Shown here one piece after another: positions 35,878 through 43,795 of a stretch of DNA of 64,000 bases. The position numbers were made by a program, and so were the translations under genes. How positions within the stretch are numbered: position 1 is the stretch's first letter; each line of letters begins with the position of its first letter. Source of the stretch: an uncultured delta proteobacterium (GTDB lineage: Bacteria > Desulfobacterota > Syntrophia > Syntrophales > Smithellaceae); NCBI GenBank assembly GCA_903907985.1, contig CAIVQG010000045.1, positions 1 to 64,000 of the forward strand. The letters are read 5' to 3'. The notes under the pieces are model-generated. The model did no database searches. It saw nothing but the letters and a program-made list of their open reading frames with translations, and had not been told where the DNA came from.

Positions 35878-36510
35878 TCATTTGTTGCATTGTCCTATTG
35901 ATCCTTGTTTGCACCTGGTGCCGTCCGTCCACTCTGCCCCGCTCAAGATTGCCCCGGTCAGGTTTGCGCCGCCCAGGTTTGCGCCGTGAAGATCAGCCCC
36001 GCTCAAGTTCGCACCGCTCAGGTTCGCCCTGCTTAGGAACGCATCGCTCAGGCCCGCCACGCTCAGGTCTGCCCCTCCTAGATCCGCCCCTCCCAAATCA
36101 GCCTGGTTCAAGTTCGCCTGGTTCAGATTCGCTCTGCTCAGGAACGCCCCGTTCAGGTTCGCATAGTTCAGCTTCGCCTTGTGCAGGTTCGCGCCGGTCA
36201 GGTCCGCCTGACTCAGGTTCGTCTGGATCAGGTTCGTTCCGGTCAGGGTCGCACCGCTCAAGCCAGCCCTGCTCAGGTTCGCATTGCTCAGGTCACAATT
36301 GACGCATTGGTTGAACGATTTCAACTTTACCAGATCATTCTGATCAAATCCATTAGCCACACCGCCCATCAGAACCAAAGAAACAAACATCATGCCGATT
36401 GCTGCAGCGCCTCTCGCCGTCATCGTCAATTCCCTCCTTCGTGGGTATTTTGATAAGAACTTGCTTTGGGATGTACGAAAAAGGGAGTTGTGTGTCAAGA
36501 AAAGATTCAA
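35878..36510 (-). CDS. Secreted pentapeptide-repeat protein 1
   Basis: The 210-residue precursor's start may be downstream, at MTARGAAAIG near 36423, with a signal peptide ending near GVANG. The mature part has about 24 A(N/D)Lxx repeats, forming a right-handed quadrilateral helix. It is capped by CVNCDLSNANL at the N-terminus and WTDGTRCKQGSIGQC at the C-terminus. The same cysteine caps occur in the two other pentapeptide proteins in this window, so all are probably disulfide-capped periplasmic or extracellular rods. No enzymatic function is seen. Confidence 0.85.
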   Translation of the reverse strand: MNLFLTHNSLFRTSQSKFLSKYPRRRELTMTARGAAAIGMMFVSLVLMGGVANGFDQNDLVKLKSFNQCVNCDLSNANLSRAGLSGATLTGTNLIQTNLSQADLTGANLHKAKLNYANLNGAFLSRANLNQANLNQADLGGADLGGADLSVAGLSDAFLSRANLSGANLSGADLHGANLGGANLTGAILSGAEWTDGTRCKQGSIGQCNK

Positions 36511-36602
36511 ATGAAGAAAGGATTCACATAAATAATTCCTTTGAGTTCAAACATGAAAGGTAAGCATTAAAATTCATCGATTACGGGGAAAGTCTTACCG
36601 GC

Positions 36603-36660
36603 GATCTTTACACTTGCTGTCAAGAAAACTTCATTCTACAGCATTTTATTCCTTTGAATC
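36603..36660. repeat. Short dispersed repeat, copy near 36.6 kb
   Basis: GATCTTTACACTTGCTG, then GAAAACTTCATTCTACAGCA, then TATTCCTTTGA recur with small changes at 41032-41103. No gene is seen in 36511-36764. Confidence 0.55.
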
Positions 36661-36764
36661 CAGCTGCTGCGGGACGAGTGTTGATTCTCCCGAGTTTGCT
36701 GTGATATAATGACGTTCATTTCATAACTCGACAGCTTGTGCCGAGGTGGTTGATTTTTTTCAAC

Positions 36765-37688
36765 CTACCACAGACGGGCTTCCAGACAATAAAGGAGCCA
36801 TGCCCCCGACAGATACATGAGAAATAGAAATGAAAGGACAAACAACCGGTCCAGTCCGGCAAGCTTCTGTGTACGCATGATCATAAACAGGGCGGCAGCA
36901 GCGCAAGCCAGCGTTCCTGCCACGGTTGTGCCCATTCCCACGCCGACGCGGATTGCCAGAAGGAACGCCATTCCCAGAAAACAGCCGTAAAGGATCAAGG
37001 CAAGCACCCTGGGGTGCGAAACGTGCGCGAAGATATTACCTACACCCGCCGCACTGTCACCCTCGATATCTTTCAGGTCTTTTATCTGACAGAGAAAGAA
37101 AAAGGCTGTCAGCAGATAGCCAATGATCTCCTTATCCTCCCGGGCGCTGCCAAAGCCGTTAGGCCTGGAGATACACGTCCCGGCGATAAATACGCATCCC
37201 CCGATCAGGGCGAGGGTCACAGAACCGACTGGCCAGAAGCGCCGCACTCGCATGGGCGGTGCCGAATAGAGATACGAAAGCCCCCATATTAGGAACCAGA
37301 TAGAGAAGAAGCTGCTCCCGACCGGGATTGCCAGAACGGCAGAGAGTGTCAGCAGGATCGTAGCCAACCTTCGCGCCCTGCCTTCACTGATAACGCCCTC
37401 GACCAGGGGGCGCCTGCTATTGGAGATGCGGTCGATAGCCAGATCATGAATGTCGTTGATGATCTTCGCATACGCAAACAAAAGGGTGATGGAACTGGCG
37501 GCGCACCCCAGTTTAAGCAGCTCCGCCCAACTGCCGGGCAGCATCGGCATGCCGGCCTGCCGGGCGGTATTGAAAAACCCGAACAAGAGCAGCCACAAAT
37601 AGAACAGGAGCCTGCTCGGATAGAGAAACTCCGCGATCAAGCGGCCCGCCCCTTTTGCCCGAAGAATTTGCGTCCCGTTCACCATCAT
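36765..37688 (-). CDS. UbiA-family prenyltransferase
   Basis: A 307-residue polytopic protein with about eight membrane helices. The two prenyl-diphosphate/Mg motifs of UbiA are present: NDIHDLAID at 78-86 and KDLKDIEGD at 203-211. UbiA enzymes transfer an isoprenoid chain to an acceptor within the membrane. Its start overlaps the cyclase-like lipoprotein stop by 4 bp, so the two are co-translated. Acceptor and chain length are unknown. It does not sit with quinone, heme or menaquinone genes. Confidence 0.88.
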   Translation of the reverse strand: MMVNGTQILRAKGAGRLIAEFLYPSRLLFYLWLLLFGFFNTARQAGMPMLPGSWAELLKLGCAASSITLLFAYAKIINDIHDLAIDRISNSRRPLVEGVISEGRARRLATILLTLSAVLAIPVGSSFFSIWFLIWGLSYLYSAPPMRVRRFWPVGSVTLALIGGCVFIAGTCISRPNGFGSAREDKEIIGYLLTAFFFLCQIKDLKDIEGDSAAGVGNIFAHVSHPRVLALILYGCFLGMAFLLAIRVGVGMGTTVAGTLACAAAALFMIMRTQKLAGLDRLFVLSFLFLMYLSGAWLLYCLEARLW

Positions 37689-38731
37689 CTGCCATCTCTG
37701 GTGGCGCTGGCGGCAATCTTTGCCTCGCTCGCCGACCGGAGCGCCTTTACAGCCAGTGCCGTCGTCACGACTCCGTCAGTATCGTAGGCCCGCCAGACAA
37801 CCGGCGGATGGTCGCTATAGGTATATTCCCAGACAGGCGCATGCTCATCCCGCCATGAACCGTCCGGCTCCTGCCGAGCGGCAAGCCAGGCGATCCCCCT
37901 GCGAAAGGCATCGTCGATAACGCCGCAGGCAGCCAGTGCATTGAGAGCCAGGGAGGTATCATACACCCCGCCCCAGGAACCGTCTTGGTTTTGGCTTGTT
38001 TGCAGAAAAGCGATCCCTTTCTTCCGCGCGGCCTCTCCCGTGCCTGTTTTGCCGAGAAGCACGAGACTCATATAGGTTGCGTAATAGCGCCCGGGATAAA
38101 AATAGGAGCGCCACCATCCCTGCGACGTTTGCGCACGAATAATCAGCTCTTCATTGATCAGCGGAAAGAGCGTTGTTTCCGCAAGCAAGGCGAAGATATT
38201 GGCATTGACCTCGGGGTGAATGCCCAAATTGCCCGCGACTGAAGGTTCGTAAACTGTAGCCACCGTCCCCCGTCCGTCAAAAGTGGTAAAGGCCTTGGCC
38301 TCCCTGTTATAAAAACGCAGCAAACTGTCAGCGGCGACTTCTCTGCCCAACATACGGTATGTCCGGATCACGAAGGCCGTATCGTCGGCATCGACCGGGG
38401 CATAGGGCATATAGCCCCAGACGCCTTGCCGCTCTTCCGCGTCCATTCTCGCTGTGATCTTTTGCCGCTCCCCTGGGAAGAGCAGATCGCCGATGGCCGA
38501 GGCGATGAAAAAAGAGGCAAACACATGTCCTGCCCGATGGACGGGGCAGGAAGAACCGTTGGAGGCCCGGCAGGCCAGATGATGGCGCTCTTCCCCCAAG
38601 GCCTTACGGAGGTATGACACGCCCTGACCCACGGCAGTGTCGATGCGCCGGTCTCCGGCCGCCCCTGCGGGCATATGGGCGCAACCGGACAACAGACAGA
38701 GCGCCGCCACAGTAGCCATGACTTTTTTCAT
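37685..38731 (-). CDS. Lipoprotein with class II terpene-cyclase-like alpha-barrel (DxDDTA motif)
   Basis: The 348-residue precursor has a lipoprotein signal (LLSGC, Cys17). The mature protein is a single alpha/alpha barrel with QW-like repeats QNQDGSWGG and QEPDGSW, plus YDTSLALNALAA and YDTDGVVTTALAV helices. At 114-119 it carries Asp-Ala-Asp-Asp-Thr-Ala, the acid motif of squalene-hopene-type class II cyclases, just after GVWGYMPYAP. Known cyclases are larger (600+ residues, two or three domains) and not lipoproteins. Coupling to the UbiA gene suggests a shared isoprenoid substrate. Alternatively the motif is structural in a prenyltransferase-like barrel with another role. Confidence 0.75.
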   Translation of the reverse strand: MKKVMATVAALCLLSGCAHMPAGAAGDRRIDTAVGQGVSYLRKALGEERHHLACRASNGSSCPVHRAGHVFASFFIASAIGDLLFPGERQKITARMDAEERQGVWGYMPYAPVDADDTAFVIRTYRMLGREVAADSLLRFYNREAKAFTTFDGRGTVATVYEPSVAGNLGIHPEVNANIFALLAETTLFPLINEELIIRAQTSQGWWRSYFYPGRYYATYMSLVLLGKTGTGEAARKKGIAFLQTSQNQDGSWGGVYDTSLALNALAACGVIDDAFRRGIAWLAARQEPDGSWRDEHAPVWEYTYSDHPPVVWRAYDTDGVVTTALAVKALRSASEAKIAASATRDGR

Positions 38732-38771
38732 TTAAATTGCCTTCTCAAACATGCAACCGCAAGGACTGCCC

Positions 38772-39089
38772 TTAGTATCTATTCCTTTTGACGCAGCGCC
38801 ATCCCGAATCCGGATCATAGTCCGACTCTACGGTGCCACGGATAATGCTGTTGTAATACTTCGAAGACATATAATCCTGCGGCGTACTGATATCATTCTT
38901 GATATCCCCCTTAGAGCCGCCGATAAAATTGGCGCCACAGCTGTTACCCTTTTTATCCAGCCAAGAAATCCCGCCCCCATCGACCACACGGCTTCCCTCG
39001 CATCTGCAGGCGAAGGCATGGCCGGAAGCCGCAAAACCGGCGGACAGGAAGCAAGCTACCACCAGACACATCATCACTTTTTTCATCAT
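38772..39089 (-). CDS. Small secreted cysteine protein A (paralogue of the next)
   Basis: The 105-residue precursor has a classical signal peptide (VMMCLVVACFLSAGFAA; cleavage near GHA-FA). The mature 79 residues begin FACRCEGSRVVDGGG and end DPDSGWRCVKRNRY, with four cysteines (CxC plus two). AAGGAG lies 8 nt before the ATG. Its neighbour at 39143-39472 is a clear paralogue. No known family is recognised. It lies in the operon between the membrane protein and the cyclase-like gene. Confidence 0.82.
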   Translation of the reverse strand: MMKKVMMCLVVACFLSAGFAASGHAFACRCEGSRVVDGGGISWLDKKGNSCGANFIGGSKGDIKNDISTPQDYMSSKYYNSIIRGTVESDYDPDSGWRCVKRNRY

Positions 39090-39142
39090 GTTCGTTTCTC
39101 CTTTTTCGTTATCCCAAAGCTAGTACCGGAGCAACCACTCCC

Positions 39143-39472
39143 TTAGTATGTATTCCTTTTGACACAGCGCCATCCCGAATCCGGATCGTAAGCCGAATCT
39201 ACAGTGCCATTGATAATGCCGTTATAATACTGCGAAGGCATGAAATTGTTCTGATCCTTGACATTATTAATGATTTTCCCCTTCTCGCCACCGCTGAAGC
39301 CATTGCCGCAATCGATTTTTTTATCCAGCCAATCGGTCCCCGTCCCACTAATCCCATCATGCACAACTCTTCCCTCGCATCTGCAGGCGAAGGCATGGCT
39401 GGAAGCTGCAAAACCAGCGGACAGGAAGCAGGCCAGCATAAGGCACATCATCACTTTTTTCACCGTTTTCAT
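39143..39472 (-). CDS. Small secreted cysteine protein B (tandem paralogue)
   Basis: A 109-residue precursor from the ATG at 39472, which has AAGGAG directly upstream. It has a signal peptide, then FACRCEGRVVHDG near the mature N-terminus, WLDKKIDCGNGFSGGEKG in the middle and DPDSGWRCVKRNTY at the end. The pattern is the same as in protein A: CxC, one central Cys and one Cys near the C-terminus, probably two disulfides. It starts 14 bp after the membrane protein stop. The ends of the pair are the most conserved parts. Confidence 0.82.
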   Translation of the reverse strand: MKTVKKVMMCLMLACFLSAGFAASSHAFACRCEGRVVHDGISGTGTDWLDKKIDCGNGFSGGEKGKIINNVKDQNNFMPSQYYNGIINGTVDSAYDPDSGWRCVKRNTY

Positions 39473-39485
39473 TTCTCCTTTTCGT

Positions 39486-40772
39486 TTATTGTATAGATCG
39501 TAACTGCCTCTGCCGCACGCCGATAGAGACGGCTGCCACGGCAAGAAACAGCAACAAAAACATAGTTCCGTGCCCCTCGAAAGGCCGCCAGGGACCATAG
39601 GGGAGAATCAGGGACGCCCCCGCCAGAAGAGCGGCCACGCTAATCAGCGGTTCACCCAAATGGCGGATGACGGGAATCCGCCGCAGTTCAAAGGGCGAGT
39701 GCCCGTACAGAAAGATCACCGAGGTGATCAACAGCCAGAACGGGATAAAACCTGCCGCCGATGCTCCCCCGAAGACAGCCGACAGCGTCAGAAGTACCGG
39801 CCCTGCCTCTTTGGCACGATTACCGGTGCGCAGCTTTTCGGCAAGATATAGCAGGTACAGTGAAAGAACAGCCGCGCCTAGTTTAAAAAGATCGCCGGGA
39901 TTGATGATCCGTTCTGTGAGTTCCAACCAGCCGGCCGTGTAGAAAAAGCCGCAGACCGCCAGGGCAAGAGAGATAAATCCCGTAGCCGGTATCAAGAGGC
40001 CGGATGGTTGTAAACCGCCCTTTTCCCGAATGAGAAATGTGCCGGTCAGAACAGCAATTCCGGCAACCGGGATGAGATAGAGAAAAAACAAGGCCTGCTC
40101 AAAAAGGATGCCCGTGGCTGCCAGTGATTCGATCGTATCGGGCCCCCAGCCGCACAGGGTGAAGATTGCCGGGAGGTAGCCGAAGATGAAAATTACGATA
40201 TAGATCGAGAGGGCAAGGGTGAAGGAGCGCAGGATTCCCTTTTTGAAAACGAAGAGACCGAAAAAAAGGCATCCTGTCACGACCAGAAACACCTCCACGC
40301 GCACCCCAGTTGTCACCATGGCAATGGAGGCGAAGGGATCGAATAGGTGCATGAATTCGTGCCCAAAGGCGTCGAAGTTCTCGCCGTATTTGACGGCGCC
40401 GGCAAAGCCTTTGCCGAGAATGGTATCGAGAAGCGGCACGATCAGGATGAGCGGAGAAAACAGCAGGGTGAACAAAACGCTTTCCCGGTAACGCAACCCC
40501 AGGAAGAAAGCAATCATGAGCGCAATGGCGGCAAACATGGCAAGCCAGGAAAGGTACGGATGAAGGTAATAGATCACGACCCGGTAGAAATCATTCCACA
40601 GAAAAAGCGAGTGCTTCCGGGAAAATACCTCGAGAAACGTCCTAAACGCGATGATGCCGGTGAAACCGAGCAAAATCCTGCCCGGCGTCAAAGGCTGATT
40701 CAGAAATTTATTTATTGCAGTCATCATGGCTAAAAAACCGATCCTGTTTATAAATGAACATTTCCAGCGCAC
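39486..40772 (-). CDS. Polytopic membrane protein of unknown function
   Basis: Up to 428 residues with about 11-12 hydrophobic helices. The start is uncertain: GTG at 40772, or ATG at 40727/40724 (MMTAINKF). A loop between predicted helices contains FDAFGHEFMHLFDPF. HEFMH (138-142) fits the zinc-protease pattern HExxH, although this may be chance. No transporter family is recognised. It is the first gene of the operon with small proteins B and A, the cyclase-like lipoprotein and UbiA, so it may handle export or membrane processing of their product. Confidence 0.8.
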   Translation of the reverse strand: MRWKCSFINRIGFLAMMTAINKFLNQPLTPGRILLGFTGIIAFRTFLEVFSRKHSLFLWNDFYRVVIYYLHPYLSWLAMFAAIALMIAFFLGLRYRESVLFTLLFSPLILIVPLLDTILGKGFAGAVKYGENFDAFGHEFMHLFDPFASIAMVTTGVRVEVFLVVTGCLFFGLFVFKKGILRSFTLALSIYIVIFIFGYLPAIFTLCGWGPDTIESLAATGILFEQALFFLYLIPVAGIAVLTGTFLIREKGGLQPSGLLIPATGFISLALAVCGFFYTAGWLELTERIINPGDLFKLGAAVLSLYLLYLAEKLRTGNRAKEAGPVLLTLSAVFGGASAAGFIPFWLLITSVIFLYGHSPFELRRIPVIRHLGEPLISVAALLAGASLILPYGPWRPFEGHGTMFLLLFLAVAAVSIGVRQRQLRSIQ

Positions 40773-41202
40773 AGAGACAAACTTACTCCGATTCGATTAT
40801 TTTGCTCTTACTTTCCACATTAGGTTAGCAATCTATATGCCATTTGGTAATAATCAGTATTTAAGAGCGTTTGCAAGATTTTTCTGATTTTCTCCTGCCC
40901 GTAACTGCCAACTTTACGGGCAGGTGTGCCCACTACGTTGCCAGTGTATTATTTTTGCTGATTACCGATGGAAATATGGTTTTAGGGAATTAATATCATT
41001 TTTGTTTATTACAGGGAAAAGGGGGACAATTGATCTTTACACATGCTGCCCGGAAAACTTCGTCTTACAGCACGTTAACAACCGCCCCAATTATTCCTTT
41101 TGACTTTTTCTTTCTTCGAGAACGCTGATAAAAAAACCAGCGACAGCCAGTTTCTCATTAGCCGCAATTTCTTAACCATTTCCGTTTATTTTGAAGTAAT
41201 AT
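40773..41202. other. Intergenic region with hairpin and repeat
   Basis: No gene is seen. CCTGCCCGTAA (40894-40904) pairs perfectly with TTACGGGCAGG (40914-40924). A short dispersed repeat at 41032-41103 matches 36603-36660. The promoter of the membrane protein operon should be here, but no strong match was found. Confidence 0.5.
41032..41103. repeat. Short dispersed repeat, copy near 41.0 kb
   Basis: GATCTTTACACATGCTG, then GAAAACTTCGTCTTACAGCA and ATTATTCCTTTTGA match the copy at 36603-36660. Together the two copies bracket the UbiA/cyclase-like operon. Confidence 0.55.
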
Positions 41203-41276
41203 AACTCATGAATGAAATACCATTCCGATCATCTGCAGAAACTTACTTTTCAAGACCTGAGCCCGTGCTCTTCCCT
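41203..41276. repeat. REP-like cassette repeat, copy 1
   Basis: Shares AAACTCATNNATNAAATAC-like sequence and CAAGACCTGAGCCCGTGCTC with copies at 41821-41911 and 42494-42578. It runs into the stop codon of the small secreted gene at 41275. On the minus strand it resembles GGGnTCAGGTCTTGAA-type REP elements. Confidence 0.65.
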
Positions 41277-41643
41277 AATTGCACCGCGAGGCCGCGTAGC
41301 CCTTCGTCAGAACTCTCCCGTTTCTGACGACCCTCCATTGCTGGCAATCCGTGCCGCTTAAGGTTGTAGACGATTTCTTGCAGATTGCCTCGTTGTCATT
41401 GTTCGAACTCTTCCAGAAATCATAATGAGTGGTCACGCCGTATTTGATTTCCGAATACGCTCCGTGGACCCCCAGCCCGGTCCACTGGGCCATCTGGGCG
41501 GAGGTCAGCCGATAGGTGTGGTCGCTGCCGCCGCAGAAGTGTTTGGACAGCGTGTTTCCCAGGGTATCGGCCGCCGCCGGGCCGGCAAAAGCGAACAAAA
41601 AGAACAGGGCGGTCAGGGTAACGGTTTGCAGTGTGGTCTTCAT
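41275..41643 (-). CDS. Small secreted protein, unrecognised
   Basis: The 122-residue precursor has a signal peptide (TALFFLFAFAGPAAA, cleavage before DTLG). The mature part has four cysteines (HFCGG, AICKK, TDCQQW and C-terminal SRCN) and WRVVRNGRVL. A good GGAGGAGATAAAA precedes the ATG. It has no recognised family. It lies between pentapeptide gene 2 and the membrane-protein operon and carries a cassette repeat at its 3' end, so it may be part of the same surface-protein locus. Confidence 0.7.
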   Translation of the reverse strand: MKTTLQTVTLTALFFLFAFAGPAAADTLGNTLSKHFCGGSDHTYRLTSAQMAQWTGLGVHGAYSEIKYGVTTHYDFWKSSNNDNEAICKKSSTTLSGTDCQQWRVVRNGRVLTKGYAASRCN

Positions 41644-41708
41644 TTTTATCTCCTCCTTCTCTTCTCTGGGTAATGTTCTATTTAATCACGTAATTCCGCA
41701 ACCGGCAA

Positions 41709-41742
41709 GGGTTAGCGAGTAACAGGGTTAGCGAGTAACACC
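41709..41742. repeat. Tandem 17-bp direct repeat
   Basis: GGGTTAGCGAGTAACA occurs twice in a row upstream of the small secreted gene. The rest of 41644-41975 holds cassette repeat copy 2 and no gene. Confidence 0.6.
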
Positions 41743-41820
41743 AATTAAATGGAACCGTTCCGTTTTATATACAGTCAGCATTGCCGCAATTTTATTTACT
41801 AAGTCCGTTTGCTCCGGAGA

Positions 41821-41911
41821 AATAAAACTCATCGATAAAATACCCATACGATCATCTCGATTATCTGCAAAAACTTATTTTTCAAGACCTGAGCCCGTGC
41901 TCTTCCCTTAT
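41821..41911. repeat. REP-like cassette repeat, copy 2
   Basis: Contains ATTATCTGCAAAAACTTATT, then TTCAAGACCTGAGCCCGTGC, then TCTTCCCTTA. It is the closest match to copy 1 and lies 65 bp beyond the stop of pentapeptide gene 2. Confidence 0.65.
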
Positions 41912-41975
41912 CTTTATACCTTCTCATCTCAAATCGTTATAAAAACGAATGATCAATGCTTGCGGACAGACATTT

Positions 41976-42410
41976 TTATTTACGGCATCTGCCGACTGAC
42001 CTATCTTTGCATTTCGAACCATCCGTCCATGTCGCATTACTCAGGTTGGCACCTTTCAGGACGGCCATTGTCAGATTGGCACCGTGCAGGTCTGCACCGC
42101 TCAGGTTGGCATGGATCAGGTTTGTACTGGTCAGGTCTGCACCGTTCAGCCTGGCATTGCTCAGATTGGCATCACTCAGGTCGGCATTACTCAGGTTGAC
42201 ACCGCTCAGGTTGGCATTAATCAGATTGGTACCGCTCAGCATGGTATCACTCAGGTTGGCTTCACTCAGGTCACAATCAGGACATACGCGCATTGTTTTT
42301 AATTTTAACAAATCTGCCTGGTCATAGCCCGACGCGCCACTCGCGAATAACAAAGCCAGCACAAACGGAACAACAGCAAGCCGGAAAAAGATTTTTCGGT
42401 TTTTCTTCAT
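41976..42410 (-). CDS. Secreted pentapeptide-repeat protein 2
   Basis: The 144-residue precursor has a signal peptide ([21 protein letters not shown]). The mature part has about 14 A(N/D)LSx repeats between the caps [11 protein letters not shown] and [17 protein letters not shown]. It is shorter than protein 1 and has the same ends, so repeat number has changed while the caps stayed. A function as a structural rod or surface layer is inferred only. AGGAGAGG lies just before the ATG. Confidence 0.87.
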   Translation of the reverse strand: MKKNRKIFFRLAVVPFVLALLFASGASGYDQADLLKLKTMRVCPDCDLSEANLSDTMLSGTNLINANLSGVNLSNADLSDANLSNARLNGADLTSTNLIHANLSGADLHGANLTMAVLKGANLSNATWTDGSKCKDRSVGRCRK

Positions 42411-42493
42411 GGATTTTCCTCTCCTTCATAATTAACTTTATAAAGCAGAAAGCAGAAATATTCGGAACGGGTGTATTTATTTCCTAGAGCGTT

Positions 42494-42578
42494 AAAGCTC
42501 ATTGGTAAGATACCATGCCGATTATCTTGATTATCTACAAAACTTGTTTTTCAAGACCTGACCCCAGGCTTTCCCGGA
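42494..42578. repeat. REP-like cassette repeat, copy 3
   Basis: A more diverged copy: ATTATCTACAAAACTTG, then TTTTTCAAGACCTGACCCCA. It lies in the gene-free stretch 42411-42826 between pentapeptide genes 2 and 3. Nothing else is recognised there. Confidence 0.55.
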
Positions 42579-42826
42579 CAGCCTAAGTAGTCGCCGATTG
42601 TGACCGTTTCAGCATTTGCGCCAACTTGCTTTGAGGCCCTCCGAGCTTTTCCGTGGCCCAATAACAAAGGATGCTTCTTGCCTTTGTCTTTCGGATATCC
42701 CATAATGAATCTAATATCTCATCCGGGGTTACTTGCGTGATTTCAGCAAATCATTTGATTAATATATCCAGATTATATCCTCTGGCTCTGAGTCGATATC
42801 CTTCCTTGAATCTTTCGGCTGATTTA

Positions 42827-43312
42827 TTATTTGTTACATTGCCCGAGAGCGCCATTCTGACATTTAGACCCGTCTGTCCAGGTCGCCCCGTTCAGGAGCG
42901 CCCCGGTCAGGTTTGCGCCGCTCAGGTTTGCGCCCTGAAGGTTTACCTGAAACAGGTTTGCATAACTCAGATCCGCATTGATCAGCTTTGCCCCACTCAT
43001 ATTTGATACCTGCAGCTGTGTCGCTACCAAGTTCGCCCCGGACAAGTTTGCTCCGCTGAGGTTCACCTTATTAAGCCATGCCCCTTTCAGGCTTGCCCCG
43101 TTCAGGCTTGCCCCACTCAAATTTGCGCCGTTCAGGTACACCCCGTATAGGTCTGCCCCACCCAGGTTTGCTTCGCTCAGGTCACAATCGGGACATTGTT
43201 TTGTTGTCGTTAGTTTCTGTACATCAGCTTGACTAAACGCATAGAGACTTGCTGCGAATGAAACAGCGACCAGAATAAGTGTAACCATGATTGATAAGAA
43301 TAGTTTCTTCAT
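42827..43312 (-). CDS. Secreted pentapeptide-repeat protein 3
   Basis: The 161-residue precursor has a signal peptide (LFLSIMVTLILVAVSFAASLYA). About 15-16 repeats follow the cap [11 protein letters not shown] and end at [17 protein letters not shown]. The ends are almost the same as in proteins 1 and 2, which supports recent duplication. GGAGGACGAGC lies upstream of the ATG. It is the rightmost gene of the surface-protein locus. Confidence 0.87.
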   Translation of the reverse strand: MKKLFLSIMVTLILVAVSFAASLYAFSQADVQKLTTTKQCPDCDLSEANLGGADLYGVYLNGANLSGASLNGASLKGAWLNKVNLSGANLSGANLVATQLQVSNMSGAKLINADLSYANLFQVNLQGANLSGANLTGALLNGATWTDGSKCQNGALGQCNK

Positions 43313-43663
43313 ATGCTCGTCCTCCGTGAAAAAAATTGGTCGGTCATATACCTGTGATAATCGAATTGTAATTGGGGTCAGGTATTGAAATATCAGTTTT
43401 CCTGCCTCTTAATAACAGTTGATAATTATTAAATGATACGTGGTCAACAAAATACAACTTACTAAAAAGAATGCAAGAGAAAACATGTGGTTGTCGGTTA
43501 AGAAAAGAAGGGAATGGGGTAAGGGTAAGATGTTACTTTGCGGTTCGACATAACCATATCTGTTCACACGTGACAAGCAGGTTTCTGGATTCTCCAGTCG
43601 AGCTGGGGAATGACAAAAAAGATTGCCACAACGCCTAAGAGGCGTTTCGCAATGACAAAATAA
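43313..43663. repeat. Repeat-rich intergenic region
   Basis: No credible gene is seen. GGGGTCAGGTATTGAAATAT (43374-43393) resembles the REP-type start of the cassette repeats in opposite orientation. Around 43590-43665, 'gtcattgcgaaacgcc'-type sequence is a common non-coding repeat whose translation mimics a protein. Part of a larger dispersed element follows. Confidence 0.5.
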
Positions 43664-43788
43664 TGTAGGCTGTTCAGAAAGGTTTAGATGCAAGGCGCGC
43701 GAGGATTTAGGAATGAGGCCTACTTTTACGTAGGTCGTAGTGACTAAACCGGAGCGCAACTCCGCAGATCAGCCTTTATCAACAGCCG
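43664..43788. repeat. Dispersed imperfect-palindrome repeat, copy 2
   Basis: GGCTGTTCAGAAAGGTTTAG at the left pairs with the right end ending in CAACAGCC. The interior ATGCAAGGCGCGCGAGG and CCTACTTTTACGTAGG match the copy at 21446-21551 in layout. It ends just before the trpA stop. Confidence 0.7.
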
Positions 43789-43795
43789 TCCGGCA

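Noticed and set aside
35850-36302. Serine/arginine/glycine-rich plus-strand repeat frame
   Set aside because: It is antisense to pentapeptide gene 1; the repeated composition comes from that gene.
35878-36423. CRISPR-like regularity in the 36.0-36.4 kb and 42-43 kb regions
   Set aside because: The 15-bp periodicity is codon repetition for five-residue protein repeats, without spacers.
42671-43006. Plus-strand frame opposite pentapeptide gene 3
   Set aside because: Its repeats (QVC-type) are the mirror of the pentapeptide coding repeats on the other strand.
43409-43759. Minus-strand frame of 116 codons before trpA
   Set aside because: Its product reads FCHCETPLRRC-type sequence, a known translation of a dispersed non-coding repeat. 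It overlaps REP and palindromic elements.
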